Part shown: positions 7,361 through 16,900 of the stretch, piece after piece
Position numbering within the stretch: the first letter of the stretch is position 1
Layout of the letters: each line of letters opens with the position of its first letter
NCBI RefSeq assembly: GCF_910584465.1
Contig: NZ_CAJUBK010000024.1
Location: 1 to 31,878, forward strand
DNA: 31,878 bases
Direction: 5' to 3'
Source of the DNA: an uncultured Oscillibacter sp.
Lineage (GTDB): Bacteria; Bacillota; Clostridia; Oscillospirales; Oscillospiraceae
Notes under the pieces: model-generated
Seen by the model: the letters and a program-made list of their open reading frames with translations, nothing else
Told to the model about the DNA's origin: nothing
The model's database searches: none
Translations under genes and position numbers: made by a program

Positions 7361-9022
7361 ATGCAGACGATTTATTACGACTTGCGGGACACCAAGGGAC
7401 AGCAGAAGGAGATCGAGGACAAGATCTCCGCCGCCGCCAAGATCCTCCGGGAGGGGGGGCTGGTGGGCATCCCCACGGAGACGGTGTACGGCCTGGGGGC
7501 CGACGGGACCAACACGGCCTCCGTCCGGCGCATCTTCGAGGTGAAGGGCCGTCCCCAGGACAACCCCCTGATCCTCCACGTCACCGGGGCCCAGTGGCTC
7601 CCCCGGTACTGCCGGGAGATCCCCCCGGTGGCCTACACCCTGGCCCGGAAATTCTGGCCGGGGCCCCTGACCATGATCTTGAAGCGCCAGCCCACGGTGC
7701 CGGATGAGACCACGGCGGGGCTGGACACCGTGGGCGTGCGCTGCCCGAACCATCCCGTCACCCTGGCCATCATCCGGGAGGCGGGCCTGGCCATCGCTGC
7801 CCCCAGCGCCAACACCTCCGGCCGTCCCAGCTGCACCACGGCCCAGGACGTGATGGAGGACGTGGGGGGCCGGGTGGACATGATCGTGGACGGCGGGCCC
7901 TGCACCGTGGGCGTGGAATCCACCGTGCTGGACCTGACCTGCACGCCGCCCCGGCTGCTCCGCCCCGGCGGGCTGCCGGTGGAGGACATCGAGCGGCTGA
8001 TCGGCCACATCGACGTGGACCGGGCGGTCAGCTCCTCCCTCCGGCCGGACGAGCATCCCGGCGCCCCCGGCATGAAGTACCGCCACTACGCGCCCAAGGC
8101 CCCGGTGACGGTGATCACCGGCGCGCCCATGAACTCCGCCCGGGAGATCGAGCGGCGGGTGTCCCCCGGCGCGGGCGTCATCTGCTTCGACGAGTACGCC
8201 CACCTGTTCCCGGAGCAGGTGGTCCGCCCCCTGGGCCCCAGCAGCGACAAGCAGATCCAGGCCCAGCGGGTCTTCGAGGCCCTGCGGAGCTTCGACGCCA
8301 CCGAGGTGACGGAGATCTTCGCCCAGTGCCCGGACAACCGGGGCCTTGGCCTGGCCATCGGCAACCGGCTGAAAAAGGCGGCGGGCTTCCACGTCTTCGA
8401 CGCGGACAGCAAGCGGATCATCCTGGGGCTGACCGGCGGCACCGGCGCGGGGAAGAGCAGCGCCCTGCGGGCCCTGCAGGACCTGGGGGGGACCGTGATC
8501 GACTGCGACGCGGTGTATCACGAGGTCCTGAACGAGAACGAGGACTTCAAGAACGCCATCAACGAGAAGTTCCCCGGCGTCTTCTCCATGGAGGGGCAGC
8601 TGGACCGGAAGAAGCTGGGCCGGGAGGTCTTCGCCAAGCGGGACCGGCTGGAGCAGCTGAACGCCATCGTCTATCGCTTCCTCCTGCCGGAGCTGGAGCG
8701 GCGGACGGAGGCCGCGGAGGGGCTCTGCGCCCTGGACGCCATCAACCTGTTCGAGAGCGGCCTGGACCGGCTGTGCGACCGCACCGTGGCCGTCACGGCC
8801 CCCACGGAGCTGCGGGTGAAGCGGATCATGAGCCGGGACGGCATCCCGGAGCAGTACGCCCGCCTCCGGGTCAGCGCCCAGAAGCAGGACGAGTTCTACC
8901 GGGGCAAGTGCGACTGTGAGCTGAACAACGCCACCGACTCTCCCGAGGAGTTTTATAAGGAGGCCCGCCTGTTCTTCGAGCGCCTGGTGGAGGCCATCCA
9001 GGAGGAGAAGCGGCACGGCTGA
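7361..9022 (+). CDS. Fusion of threonylcarbamoyl-AMP synthase (Sua5/TsaC) and dephospho-CoA-kinase-like domain
   Basis: 553 residues with two enzymes in one chain. Residues 1-345 are a full Sua5: the YrdC fold with PTETVYGLGAD, KGRPQDNPLILHV, SANTSGRPS and VESTVLD, then the linker APGMKYRHYAP and the C-terminal Sua5 domain. Sua5 makes threonylcarbamoyl-AMP for t6A37 of ANN-decoding tRNAs. Residues 355-553 look like CoaE, the last step of CoA synthesis: P-loop GLTGGTGAGKSS, IDCDAVYHEVL, LFESGLD and KRIMSRDGI. The usual CoaE His-Pro (E. coli LLHP) reads IVYR here, and the usual PLL(F/V)E reads INLFES, so the kinase half is diverged and its activity is less certain. The ribosome binding site is weak (GAGGCGA). 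It is within the same run as prfA. Confidence 0.9.
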   Translation: MQTIYYDLRDTKGQQKEIEDKISAAAKILREGGLVGIPTETVYGLGADGTNTASVRRIFEVKGRPQDNPLILHVTGAQWLPRYCREIPPVAYTLARKFWPGPLTMILKRQPTVPDETTAGLDTVGVRCPNHPVTLAIIREAGLAIAAPSANTSGRPSCTTAQDVMEDVGGRVDMIVDGGPCTVGVESTVLDLTCTPPRLLRPGGLPVEDIERLIGHIDVDRAVSSSLRPDEHPGAPGMKYRHYAPKAPVTVITGAPMNSAREIERRVSPGAGVICFDEYAHLFPEQVVRPLGPSSDKQIQAQRVFEALRSFDATEVTEIFAQCPDNRGLGLAIGNRLKKAAGFHVFDADSKRIILGLTGGTGAGKSSALRALQDLGGTVIDCDAVYHEVLNENEDFKNAINEKFPGVFSMEGQLDRKKLGREVFAKRDRLEQLNAIVYRFLLPELERRTEAAEGLCALDAINLFESGLDRLCDRTVAVTAPTELRVKRIMSRDGIPEQYARLRVSAQKQDEFYRGKCDCELNNATDSPEEFYKEARLFFERLVEAIQEEKRHG

Positions 9023-9043
9023 TTTGAAGGAGGTATTTTCACC

Positions 9044-10459
9044 ATGGAAAAATCCGAGTACAAGGAGCTGAAAGAGCGGCTCCTCTCCAAGAAGAAGAAC
9101 GGCTATGACGTCCTGTCCGAGGCGGATCGGGCGGCCATGGAGGATTACTGCGCGGGCTATAAGACCTTCCTGGACGTGAGCAAGACGGAGCGGCTGTGCG
9201 CCGCGGAGGTCCTCCACCTGGCGGAGGCCAAGGGCTATAAGCCCTATACGCCGGGGATGGCGGTGGAGGCCGGGGACAAGGTCTACCACTGCAACCGGGG
9301 CAAGGCGGTCATGCTGGCCCGCATCGGCAGGAAGCCCCTCTCTGAGGGCATCCAGCTGGCCGCGGCCCACATCGACTCCCCCCGGCTGGATCTGAAGCCG
9401 AACCCCCTGTACGAGGACAGCGAGCTGGCCTATTTCAAGACCCACTATTACGGCGGCATCCGCAAATACCAGTGGGTGACGACCCCCCTGGCCCTCCACG
9501 GCGTGGCGGCGCTGAAGGACGGGACCTGCGTCACGATCCGCATCGGCGAGGAGGAGGGCGAGCCCCGCCTGGTCATCACGGACCTGCTGCCCCACCTGGG
9601 GGCCGCGCAGAACAAGAAGCCCCTGGCGGAGGCCGTCCCCGGCGAGACGCTGAACCTTCTGCTGGGGAGCCGGCCCATCGGCGGCGAGGAGGAGTCCGGC
9701 CGGGTGAAGCTGGCGGTGATGCAGCTGCTCAACGAGGAGTACGGCATCGTGGAGGACGACCTGACCTCCGCGGAGCTGGAGGCTGTCCCGGCGGTGAGGG
9801 CCTGCGACATCGGCCTGGACCGCTCTATGATCGGCGCCTACGGCCACGACGACCGGGTCTGCGCTTACGCCGCCCTCAAGGCCCTGCTGGACCTGGAGGA
9901 GGCGCCGGAGAAGACCGCCGTCTGCATCCTGGCGGACAAGGAGGAGATCGGGTCCGACGGTGTGACGGGCATGCAGTCCGCCGCCTTCGACACCTTCATC
10001 GAGGACCTGTGCGCCGCCCAGGGCGCGGCCCTCCGGGCCTGCTTCGCCAAGTCCTTCTGCCTCAGCGCCGATGTGACGGCGGCCTACGATCCCAACTACC
10101 CCGACGTGTTCGAGAAGCGGAACGAGTCCCAGCTGAACTACGGCGTCGGCCTGTGCAAGTACACCGGGGCCCGCGGCAAGTCCGGCGCCTCTGACGCCAA
10201 CGCGGAGACCGTGGCCTACGTGCGGCGGCTCTTCGATGAGGCGGGGGTCATCTGGCAGGTCAGCGAGCTGGGCAAGGTGGATGCCGGCGGCGGCGGCACC
10301 GTGGCCATGTATATGGCGAACCGGGACATCGATACCCTGGACGCGGGCGTCCCGGTGCTGAGCATGCACGCCCCCTTCGAGACGGTGTCCAAGCTGGACT
10401 GCTACGAGACCTATAAGGGCATGAAGGCGGTCTTCCAGGCGAAGGACTGGATGCGCTGA
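9044..10459 (+). CDS. M18-family zinc aminopeptidase
   Basis: 471-residue cytoplasmic metallopeptidase of family M18 (aspartyl/lysine aminopeptidase type). Visible metal and catalytic segments are AAAHIDSPRLDLKP near residue 107 (zinc His), the GHDDR segment near 267, DKEEIGSDGVTGMQS near 300 (catalytic Glu pair), SADVTAAYDPNYPD near 342 and the C-terminal VLSMHAPFE (zinc His). These enzymes form large tetrahedral oligomers and trim N-terminal acidic or other residues from peptides. A perfect GAAGGAGG ribosome binding site precedes the ATG at 9044. It is the last gene of the rightward run and ends at a strong terminator. Confidence 0.93.
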   Translation: MEKSEYKELKERLLSKKKNGYDVLSEADRAAMEDYCAGYKTFLDVSKTERLCAAEVLHLAEAKGYKPYTPGMAVEAGDKVYHCNRGKAVMLARIGRKPLSEGIQLAAAHIDSPRLDLKPNPLYEDSELAYFKTHYYGGIRKYQWVTTPLALHGVAALKDGTCVTIRIGEEEGEPRLVITDLLPHLGAAQNKKPLAEAVPGETLNLLLGSRPIGGEEESGRVKLAVMQLLNEEYGIVEDDLTSAELEAVPAVRACDIGLDRSMIGAYGHDDRVCAYAALKALLDLEEAPEKTAVCILADKEEIGSDGVTGMQSAAFDTFIEDLCAAQGAALRACFAKSFCLSADVTAAYDPNYPDVFEKRNESQLNYGVGLCKYTGARGKSGASDANAETVAYVRRLFDEAGVIWQVSELGKVDAGGGGTVAMYMANRDIDTLDAGVPVLSMHAPFETVSKLDCYETYKGMKAVFQAKDWMR

Positions 10460-10476
10460 GCATCGAAAGGCATCTA

Positions 10477-10515
10477 AAAAAGGAAGGCTGTGCCCCCGGC
10501 ACAGCCTTCCTTTTT
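10477..10515. terminator. Bidirectional intrinsic terminator
   Basis: An 18-bp perfect stem (10477-10494 with 10498-10515, core GGAAGGCTGTGCC) with a 3-base CCC loop, an A5 run on the left flank and T5 on the right. It therefore works for the rightward aminopeptidase transcript and for the leftward SLH gene that converges on it. Confidence 0.93.
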
Positions 10516-10522
10516 AGAGGAT

Positions 10523-11653
10523 CTACGATCCGGCGCCGACCGAGCAGCTGACCTCGTAGCCGCGGAGCATGTCGAAATCGAAATAGCTGTCCTGCGAGAA
10601 GGTGACCCGGCGGACCAGGGAACCGCCGGTACGGTCTTCCTCACTGCAGTCCTGCTGGACGGAGAAGGAGCCCGTCTGACCGCTGGTATCCACGAAGCGG
10701 AGGCCGTCGTGGTCGCCCTCCCAGCGGATCATGTCGGCGAAGGCCTCGTCCCAGCGGAGGAAGGTGAAGAGATAGCTCCGCCCGGACTGGTCCTGGGCGT
10801 CGAAGCGGACGAGATAGCTGCACGCCTGATACAGGGGGAAGGGGACGTCGACGGTGAAGACGGCCTCATGAGGGGAATAGACGTCCACTTGGACGTTTGC
10901 GTCGTAGACGCCCTCGCTGGTGAACGCGCTGCCGTCCAGGCCCAGGGAGCGGGCTTTGCCGGTCCCGGCATATGTACATAGAGGGGGCCCCGCAGGCTCC
11001 GGAGCGGGCTCCGGGGGGACGGGATCTTCCGGGATGGGGACCTTCCCGGCGGGATCGGCCTCGTTCAGGCAGCGGTACAGGAAGGCGGCGATCTGCCCCC
11101 GGGTGCAGGGCACGTCGGGGGAGAAGGTGGTGTCCGTGGTGCCGGTGGTGATCTCGGCCTCGACGGCCCAGGCCACGGCCTGGGCGTAGTCCGCCTCGGG
11201 GGCCACGTCCGTGAAGGCGGCGGGGGCCCCGGCGGCGGGGGACCCGGCGTAGCGCCAGAGGAAGGACACCGCGGAAGCGCGGGTACAGGGGAAGCTGGGG
11301 AAGAGCCTGTCCGCGTCCAGATCGCTCGGGCGGACGATCCCGGCCTCCCCGGCCCAGAGGATGGCCCGGTAAAAGTCGGCGTTCATGCCGGGGGCCGCGT
11401 CGCGGTACGGGCTCGCGGTGCTCTTCGGCTCCGGGGAGCCGGCGGCGCGCCAGAGGAAGGTGAGGATCTGCGCCCGGGTACAGAAGGCGTCGGGGGAGAA
11501 GGTATCCTTCGAGGTCCCGGTGGTGATGCCCTCCTCCACGGCCCAGGCGATGGGCGCGGCATAATACAGCCCCTCGTCTACGTCGGAGAAGGCGGAGACC
11601 GGGACCGTCAGCAGGGCCAGGGCCAAGATCAGGACGGCCAGTTTTTCCTTCAT
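10523..11653 (-). CDS. Secreted S-layer homology (SLH) protein with unknown C-terminal domain
   Basis: 376-residue exported protein. The signal peptide is MKEKLAVLILALALLTVPVSA, cleaved around residue 21. Three SLH repeats follow: FSDVDEG (about 22-75), YRDAAPG (about 82-138) and FTDVAPE (about 146-195), each with the pattern of A-W-A/G and S-x-x-x-C-T-R-x-x-x-x-x-F-L-W/Y. SLH domains bind pyruvylated wall polymers and tether proteins to the cell surface. A Pro/Glu-rich linker (about 205-222) leads to a roughly 150-residue beta-rich domain that I do not recognise. The start has GAGGTG about 9 bases upstream and its own promoter at 11723-11751. It stands alone as a single-gene unit. Confidence 0.88.
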   Translation of the reverse strand: MKEKLAVLILALALLTVPVSAFSDVDEGLYYAAPIAWAVEEGITTGTSKDTFSPDAFCTRAQILTFLWRAAGSPEPKSTASPYRDAAPGMNADFYRAILWAGEAGIVRPSDLDADRLFPSFPCTRASAVSFLWRYAGSPAAGAPAAFTDVAPEADYAQAVAWAVEAEITTGTTDTTFSPDVPCTRGQIAAFLYRCLNEADPAGKVPIPEDPVPPEPAPEPAGPPLCTYAGTGKARSLGLDGSAFTSEGVYDANVQVDVYSPHEAVFTVDVPFPLYQACSYLVRFDAQDQSGRSYLFTFLRWDEAFADMIRWEGDHDGLRFVDTSGQTGSFSVQQDCSEEDRTGGSLVRRVTFSQDSYFDFDMLRGYEVSCSVGAGS

Positions 11654-11722
11654 GACCGCACACCTCGCTTTTCAGATGAGATATCGCCGGAAGGCGCCGG
11701 GCCCGGAGAGGCCCTATGTCCT

Positions 11723-11751
11723 ATTCTAAGTGATTTTCCCGCCGCTGGCAA
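11723..11751 (-). promoter_or_regulatory. Promoter of the SLH gene
   Basis: On the minus strand, TTGCCA (11746-11751), a 17-base spacer and TAGAAT (11723-11728). Five of six positions match in each box, so this looks like a sigma-A promoter about 70 bases before the start codon. Confidence 0.75.
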
Positions 11752-11964
11752 GCCCGGATCCGAAAGATCCAGAAATTGCATATCGGGCTTTGTGTGAAAT
11801 ATGGGGAAGGCCGAGGCGCCCGGACGGCGGATCTTCCCCCGCCGCTCTTTGCCGGGGCTCCCGCCGATCTTCAGACCGGGCCCGCGCCGGCGGCCGTTGG
11901 ACGCGCTTTGGCCCGCGGTGCCGGCGGGGCCGGATGAGATTTTGCGGAGCGGGGGATCCTGTCC

Positions 11965-11993
11965 TTGCAATCGGCCCGCCTCTTTGATAGAAT
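11965..11993 (+). promoter_or_regulatory. Promoter of the M20 amidohydrolase gene
   Basis: TTGCAA (11965-11970), a 17-base spacer and TAGAAT (11988-11993). Spacing is ideal and both boxes are near consensus, about 85 bases before the start codon. Confidence 0.75.
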
Positions 11994-12077
11994 ACCATCA
12001 TACCGTTCCCGGGGCCGGCCCGCAGGGCTGCGGGCGCTGGAAGGCCCGGGGAGGAGCGCTTGAAGGAGGTCCACGCT

Positions 12078-13292
12078 ATGAGCCTGAACGAAGAGATCTT
12101 GAGACTGGCCGGTGAGCTCGAGCCCTATGTCATCGACTGCCGCCGGACCATCCATACCTATGCCGAGGTGGCCTCCCATGAGGATAAGACCAAGGCCCTC
12201 ATCATCCGGGAGGCCGAGGCGCTGGGCCTGCCCTATGAGGAGGTCCCCGTCACCAGCGTCATCGTGGAGCTGGATACCGGCCGTCCGGGCAAGGTGGTGG
12301 CCCTGCGGGCGGACATCGACGCCCTGCCCATGGCGGAGTGCGAGACGAACCTGACCGGCCCCCGGACCTGCCGCTCCGAGCAGCCGGATACCTGCCACGC
12401 CTGCGGCCACGACGCCCACGCGGCCATGCTGCTGGGGGCCATGCGGCTCCTTACCGCGCTCCGGGACCGGCTCTGCGGCAAGGTCCTCTTCTGCTTCGAG
12501 GAGGGCGAGGAGATCAACAGCGGCGTGAAGCCCCTCCTGGACGCGCTGGAGAAGTACCATGTGGACCGCTGCTGGGCCATCCACACTTACGCCGATCTGG
12601 AGGAGGGGAAGCTCAGCATCGATCCCGGCCCCCGGATGGCGGGCGGCACCCCGGTCGCCCTCCGGTTCATCGGACAGGCGGGCCACGGCTCCCGGCCGGA
12701 TCTGGCGGTCAACCCCGTGTTCTGCGGGGCCAGCTTCCTCAACAACCTGTGCGCCGCGTTCAGCAACCAGATCCCCGCCGGGCAGACCGTCACCATGGGC
12801 ATCACGGTGTTCCGCGGCGGCGACGCGTACAACATCATCTCGGACACCGCCGAGATCGAGGGCAGCTTCCGCTTCTTCGACATGGAGGCCGGGCGGAAGG
12901 CCGTGGAGGCGTACCGGCGGACCGCGGAGCACACCGCGGCGATCTTCGGCTGCCAGGTGGAGATCCTGAAGGGCGGCGAGGCGCCCTCCGGGCCGGGCCG
13001 GGGCTGCGGCCCCGTGATCAACGACGAGGCGTGCGCGGCGGCGGCGCAGGCGGCGCTGGAGCCGCTCCTGCCCGCCGGGACACTGGTGTCCTGCGAGCCC
13101 TGGTACGCCGGGGAGTGCTACTGTTGGTGGCTGGAGCGGTATCCGGGCGTCCTGGCGCTGCTGGGCATCCGGAACCGGGAGGAAGGCTATGGAGCGCCCC
13201 ATCATCACGATCGATTCGACCTCAACGAGAAGGTCCTGAAGACCGGCGTGGCCGCCACGGCCGGCTACGCGGCGCAGTGGCTGGCGCTGTGA
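12078..13292 (+). CDS. M20D-family amidohydrolase (peptidase M20)
   Basis: 404-residue cytoplasmic metallo-amidohydrolase of the M20D group, which cleaves N-acyl amino acids, hippurate-like amides or related substrates; the substrate is not predictable here. Visible: RRTIHTYAE near residue 20, LRADIDALPMAE near 80, the metal-binding CHACGHDAHAAM near 111, FEEGEE near 145, AIHTYAD, and the dimerisation-domain GQAGHGSRPDLAVNP near 205. PHHHDRFDL near the C-terminus supplies the last metal His. The start at 12078 is preferred to a TTG at 12060, since AAGGAGG (12063-12069) is 8 bases before the ATG. It is a single-gene unit with its own promoter and terminator. Confidence 0.9.
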   Translation: MSLNEEILRLAGELEPYVIDCRRTIHTYAEVASHEDKTKALIIREAEALGLPYEEVPVTSVIVELDTGRPGKVVALRADIDALPMAECETNLTGPRTCRSEQPDTCHACGHDAHAAMLLGAMRLLTALRDRLCGKVLFCFEEGEEINSGVKPLLDALEKYHVDRCWAIHTYADLEEGKLSIDPGPRMAGGTPVALRFIGQAGHGSRPDLAVNPVFCGASFLNNLCAAFSNQIPAGQTVTMGITVFRGGDAYNIISDTAEIEGSFRFFDMEAGRKAVEAYRRTAEHTAAIFGCQVEILKGGEAPSGPGRGCGPVINDEACAAAAQAALEPLLPAGTLVSCEPWYAGECYCWWLERYPGVLALLGIRNREEGYGAPHHHDRFDLNEKVLKTGVAATAGYAAQWLAL

Positions 13293-13436
13293 ACCGGCGC
13301 CGGGCCCGGAGTGCCGGAAGAGCGGCGGGGACTCCACCGGCGGGAGGGATGCGTGCGGGAGGTCCGGGAAGGGACTCTCCGCGCGGTCCAGACCGGGAGG
13401 CTTCCGGAACTTCAAAAAGTCCTGAAAACTTGTGCG

Positions 13437-13465
13437 GAGCCGGCCCCGGAGGGGCCGGCTCTTTT
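13437..13465 (+). terminator. Intrinsic terminator after the M20 gene
   Basis: An 11-bp GC stem, GAGCCGGCCCC with GGGGCCGGCTC, loop GGA, followed by T4. It lies about 145 bases after the M20 stop and before the BlaI promoter. Confidence 0.85.
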
Positions 13466-13514
13466 ACAGGATCTTGCCGCCCGCCGTCTGTAACCACACT
13501 GTAACTTCTGTTCG

Positions 13515-13561
13515 GTTGACATTGTAGACTAACGGTGCTATACTAAGTCTACAATGTAGAC
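13515..13561 (+). promoter_or_regulatory. BlaI-type promoter with two operators
   Basis: Consensus promoter TTGACA (13516-13521), 17 bases, TATACT (13539-13544). Operator 2 at 13547-13561 is a perfect 15-bp palindrome, GTCTACAATGTAGAC, covering the expected start of transcription. Operator 1 at 13515-13529, GTTGACATTGTAGAC, matches it at 12 of 15 positions and covers the -35 box. The centres are 32 bases apart, about three helical turns. TACA/TGTA dyads are the known binding pattern of BlaI/MecI/CopY repressors, so the downstream blaI-like gene is very probably autoregulated. Confidence 0.88.
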
Positions 13562-13575
13562 AAGGAGGCATGGGC

Positions 13576-13962
13576 ATGGAGGACATCAAGCTGACCACCA
13601 GTGAGTGGAACGTCATGGGCTGTCTGTGGGAGCAAAGCCCCCGCACGGTCATGCAGATCGCGAAGGAGCTGGAGCGGACGGTGGGCTGGGCCAGGAGCAC
13701 CACCATCACCACCCTGCACCGCATGGAGGCCAAGGGCCTGGTGCGCTGTGAGCAGACGGCCGGGCGGGGCAGGGCCTACGTGCCCCTGGTGGACCGGGAG
13801 CAGGCGGCGGTGGCCGAGACCCAGAGCTTCCTGGACCGGGTGTACCAGGGCAGCGTGGGGCTGATGATGAGCGCCATGGCCCAGCGGCAGGAGCTGTCCG
13901 CCGGAGAGATCTCCGAGCTCCGGGCCATCCTGGACCAGGCGGAAAGGGGGGAGGAGCGATGA
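13576..13962 (+). CDS. BlaI/MecI-family winged-helix repressor
   Basis: 128-residue repressor of the BlaI/MecI/CopY family: an N-terminal winged helix (LTTSEWNVMGCLWEQSP, then TTITTLHRMEAKGLVRCE, residues about 6-65) and a C-terminal dimerisation helix region. Such repressors bind TACA/TGTA dyads as dimers and are released by proteolysis when the partner M56 sensor is activated. AAGGAGG (13562-13568) gives the ATG at 13576 a 7-base spacing, whereas the ATG at 13570 would be only one base away. The stop overlaps the sensor gene by ATGA. No beta-lactamase or PBP gene lies nearby, so any target besides its own operon must be elsewhere. Confidence 0.93.
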   Translation: MEDIKLTTSEWNVMGCLWEQSPRTVMQIAKELERTVGWARSTTITTLHRMEAKGLVRCEQTAGRGRAYVPLVDREQAAVAETQSFLDRVYQGSVGLMMSAMAQRQELSAGEISELRAILDQAERGEER

Positions 13963-16900
13963 CCGTCTCTTTGCTGGACTGGGTGCTGACGGCGATGTGG
14001 CTGATCGCCGTGGTGCTCCTCCTCCGCTGGGCGTTCGGGAAGCGGATCGGGGCCCGGCTGCGCTATGCCCTGTGGCTGCTGGTGCTGGTCCGCCTGCTGG
14101 TGCCGGTGCAGCTGTTCACCGCCCCCGCGGAGGCGGCGCGGGTGCTCCCGGAGCTCCGCACCATGCAGGTCCTCCCCTCCCCCCTGACGGCGGCGCAGGG
14201 GGCCCCCGCCTCCAAGGCGGACGCCGCCCGGCCGGTCCAGGCCATCCCCGCGCCAAGCGGCGGGGAGAGCGACCCTCCCGCTCCGGAGGCCGGGGGGCCC
14301 CTGGACCCGGCGGCCCTCTTGGGAGGGGCCTGGCTGACGGGGACGGTGCTGGCGGCGCTGGTGCTGCTGTGGTCCAACCTGCGCTTCGCCGCCCGCCTGC
14401 GGCGGGTCCGCGTCCCGCTGGAAGGGGCGGACTGCCCCCTGCGGACTTATACCGCCCCCGGGCTGCCCTCTCCGTGCCTCTTTGGGATCCTCCGCCCGGC
14501 GGTGTACGTCACGCCGGAGGCGGCGGCGGACCCGGTCCGCCTCCGCCACGTGCTGACCCATGAGGCCATCCACTTCCGCCACGGCGACCACATCTGGTCG
14601 GCCCTGCGGTGCGCGGCGCTGGCGGTCCACTGGTGGGATCCGCTGGTGTGGCTGGCGGCGGTGCTGAGCCGCCGGGACGCGGAGCTGGCCTGTGACGAGG
14701 GGGCGCTGGCGGTCCTGGGCGACGGCGAGCGCCGGGCCTACGGCAACACCCTGCTGGACCTGGTCACCGCCAAGCCCCAGCCGGGCGACCTGCTCCGCTG
14801 CGCCACGACCATGGCGGGGGACGAGCGGAGCCTCCGGGAGCGGATCGGGCGCATCGCCCGCGCGCCGAAGCGCTGGCTCTGGGCGGCGGCGCTGTCCGTG
14901 GCGCTGGCAGCGCTGGTGTGTGCCTGCGCCTTCGCCAAGACGGAGGAGACGGAGCCCGACGGCCCCCTGACGGAGGAGGAGCTGCGGGCCTTCAACGAAA
15001 CGGTCTTCAACGCGGGCGGCTTCAACATGCGCAACCAGTTCCTCCTCCTGGCCGCGGAGGCTCCGGAGGACTACCGGCGGATCGACCTCTTCCAGCTCTT
15101 CTACAACGGCACCGGGAGACCCGGCGGCATCAGCGAGGAGGAACGCCGGGCCGTGGCCGATGCGGCTTGGGGCGGGGAGGATCCGGGGGTGGACCTGATC
15201 AAGTGCCCCGCCTCCGAGATGGATGAGATCCTGCGGGAGCACCTGGGCCTGTCCCTGGAGGAGACGGACAAATGGGGACTGGACCTGTTCACGTACCTGG
15301 AAGATCACGACGCCTACTATCACTTCTGCGGCGACACCAATTATATCGGCGACGTCACCTTCACCTCCGGCGAGCGGAAGGACGGCAAGATCCTTTTGTA
15401 CTATGAGGGCGATGGTTTCCCGGTCTGGGTCGGGAGCGACGGGATAAGCAGCCTCCCTTCCGGCCCCGCCTGCGTGGTCCTGGAGCCCCGGAAGGACGGC
15501 GGCTATCACTTCCTGAGCAACTGGCAGTGCGATCCGCCGGCCCGGTACACGGCCTATCCGGCCTGGGAGCCGGAGCGGGTCATCCCCCTGGACGGCCTGG
15601 AGCCCTATCAGGCCCCGGAGCTCCGGGTGGAGCGGCGGCGGAGCGACGTGGCGCAGACCCTCTGGCGCACCCGCCTCGAGCCGGACGGGTCCGGCGGCGG
15701 GGGCTTCGACGTGGAGGTCTACCGCTCCACCGACGGCAGCGTCTGCGCCTCCGTGGTGGTCTCGGAGACGGAGCGGGACTGCTTTTTGACCGTCCCCGCC
15801 GATCGTTCCGCCGGGTGGACGACGGAGGACAGCCTGGAGCCCTTCGCGGATATCGTCGGCCGGGAGGGGCTGCGCATCTCCTACTACGGCCAGATGACCG
15901 AGCAGTCCGAAGGCATGGTCAGTGACTACTATACGTTCACGGAGGACGGTCGGCCGTCCCTGCTGCTCCGGACCCTGGGGAACGAGATCGTGACGGATCT
16001 GGACGGCGACGGCATACGGGAGGTGACTTCCTCCGACGGGTGGAACGTCTCCCGGCTCTTCTTCCAGCGGGACGGGACCCTGTACGAGGCGGACCTGTAC
16101 GCCCTCATCTATGACGCGTGGCCCGAGGCGGGGTATTTGAGCTCCGGCTCCTGGGACCGGGGGTATCTCACCCTGGCCGTGGAGCTCCCGCTCCCCGGCA
16201 CGGACGTCACGGTCACGGGATACCGGACGGTGTTCTTCGACGGGGAGGCCCTGCGGATCTACAAGGACGAGAACGGCTATACGGACCACGTCGCCAACGG
16301 CCTGGAGGCCCTACCGGGGGACGTGCTGGCGGCGGCGCGGAGCTTCGTCCAGGGGCAGTTCGACGCCCTGGCGGCGGAGGGCCGCGGCGATGACGGATCC
16401 GGGAACGACGCCGAAGGGGCCGTGGTCTGGGACGACTGGCGGATCACCGGGCTCAGCGGGCCCTACTATGTGGACGCGGCGGATCTGCAGACCGAGGTCT
16501 GGAACGTCAGCTACGAGACCCACACCGCCACGCCGGACCGGGTCACCCTGGCGGGCGGGTCCTACCTGGGGGAGGACGGCTGGTGCATGATCGGCTATCC
16601 CGGCTGTGACTACCTGTACTTCCGGCTGGACGGGGACCTGGAGCGGACCTACCTGTTCTCCAGGATGGAGAACGACTGCTCCCCCGGCACGGAGCTGTTT
16701 TTGAGGGACCTGATCCGGGCCCTGATGGACGAGGGGATCTTGAGCCTGCCGGACCTGGACGGCGAGACCCTGGCCCAGGTGATGTGGCCCCAGTCCGCCT
16801 GGTTCCTGAACACCCTGGCGGAGGAGGACGCGGCGGAGCGAAGCGCCATGCTGGAGGCCCTGGGACGGTATCTCGCCGAGACCCGGGAGGGCGCGGCCTA

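Larger units (their letters stand above)
11654..12077. other. Divergent intergenic region with two promoters
   Basis: 424 bases without a convincing gene between the SLH gene and the M20 amidohydrolase. The edges hold one good promoter per direction. The middle (11752-11964) is GC-rich with a short hairpin GGATC-N5-GATCC (11756-11770) and a possible longer pairing of AGCCCG (11751-11756) with CGGGCT (11784-11789). No tRNA-like or coding pattern is evident. Confidence 0.6.

Noticed and set aside
7211..10369. Very long open frame (over 1000 codons) on the minus strand
   Set aside because: It is antisense to three well-supported genes (the small membrane protein, the Sua5-CoaE fusion and the M18 peptidase) and its product is low-complexity, rich in Gly, His, Asp and Gln. 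Long antisense frames are expected at this GC content.
13776..16289. 837-codon minus-strand frame opposite the blaI-M56 pair
   Set aside because: Shadow frame with biased composition; the plus-strand genes have motifs, operators and coupled starts.
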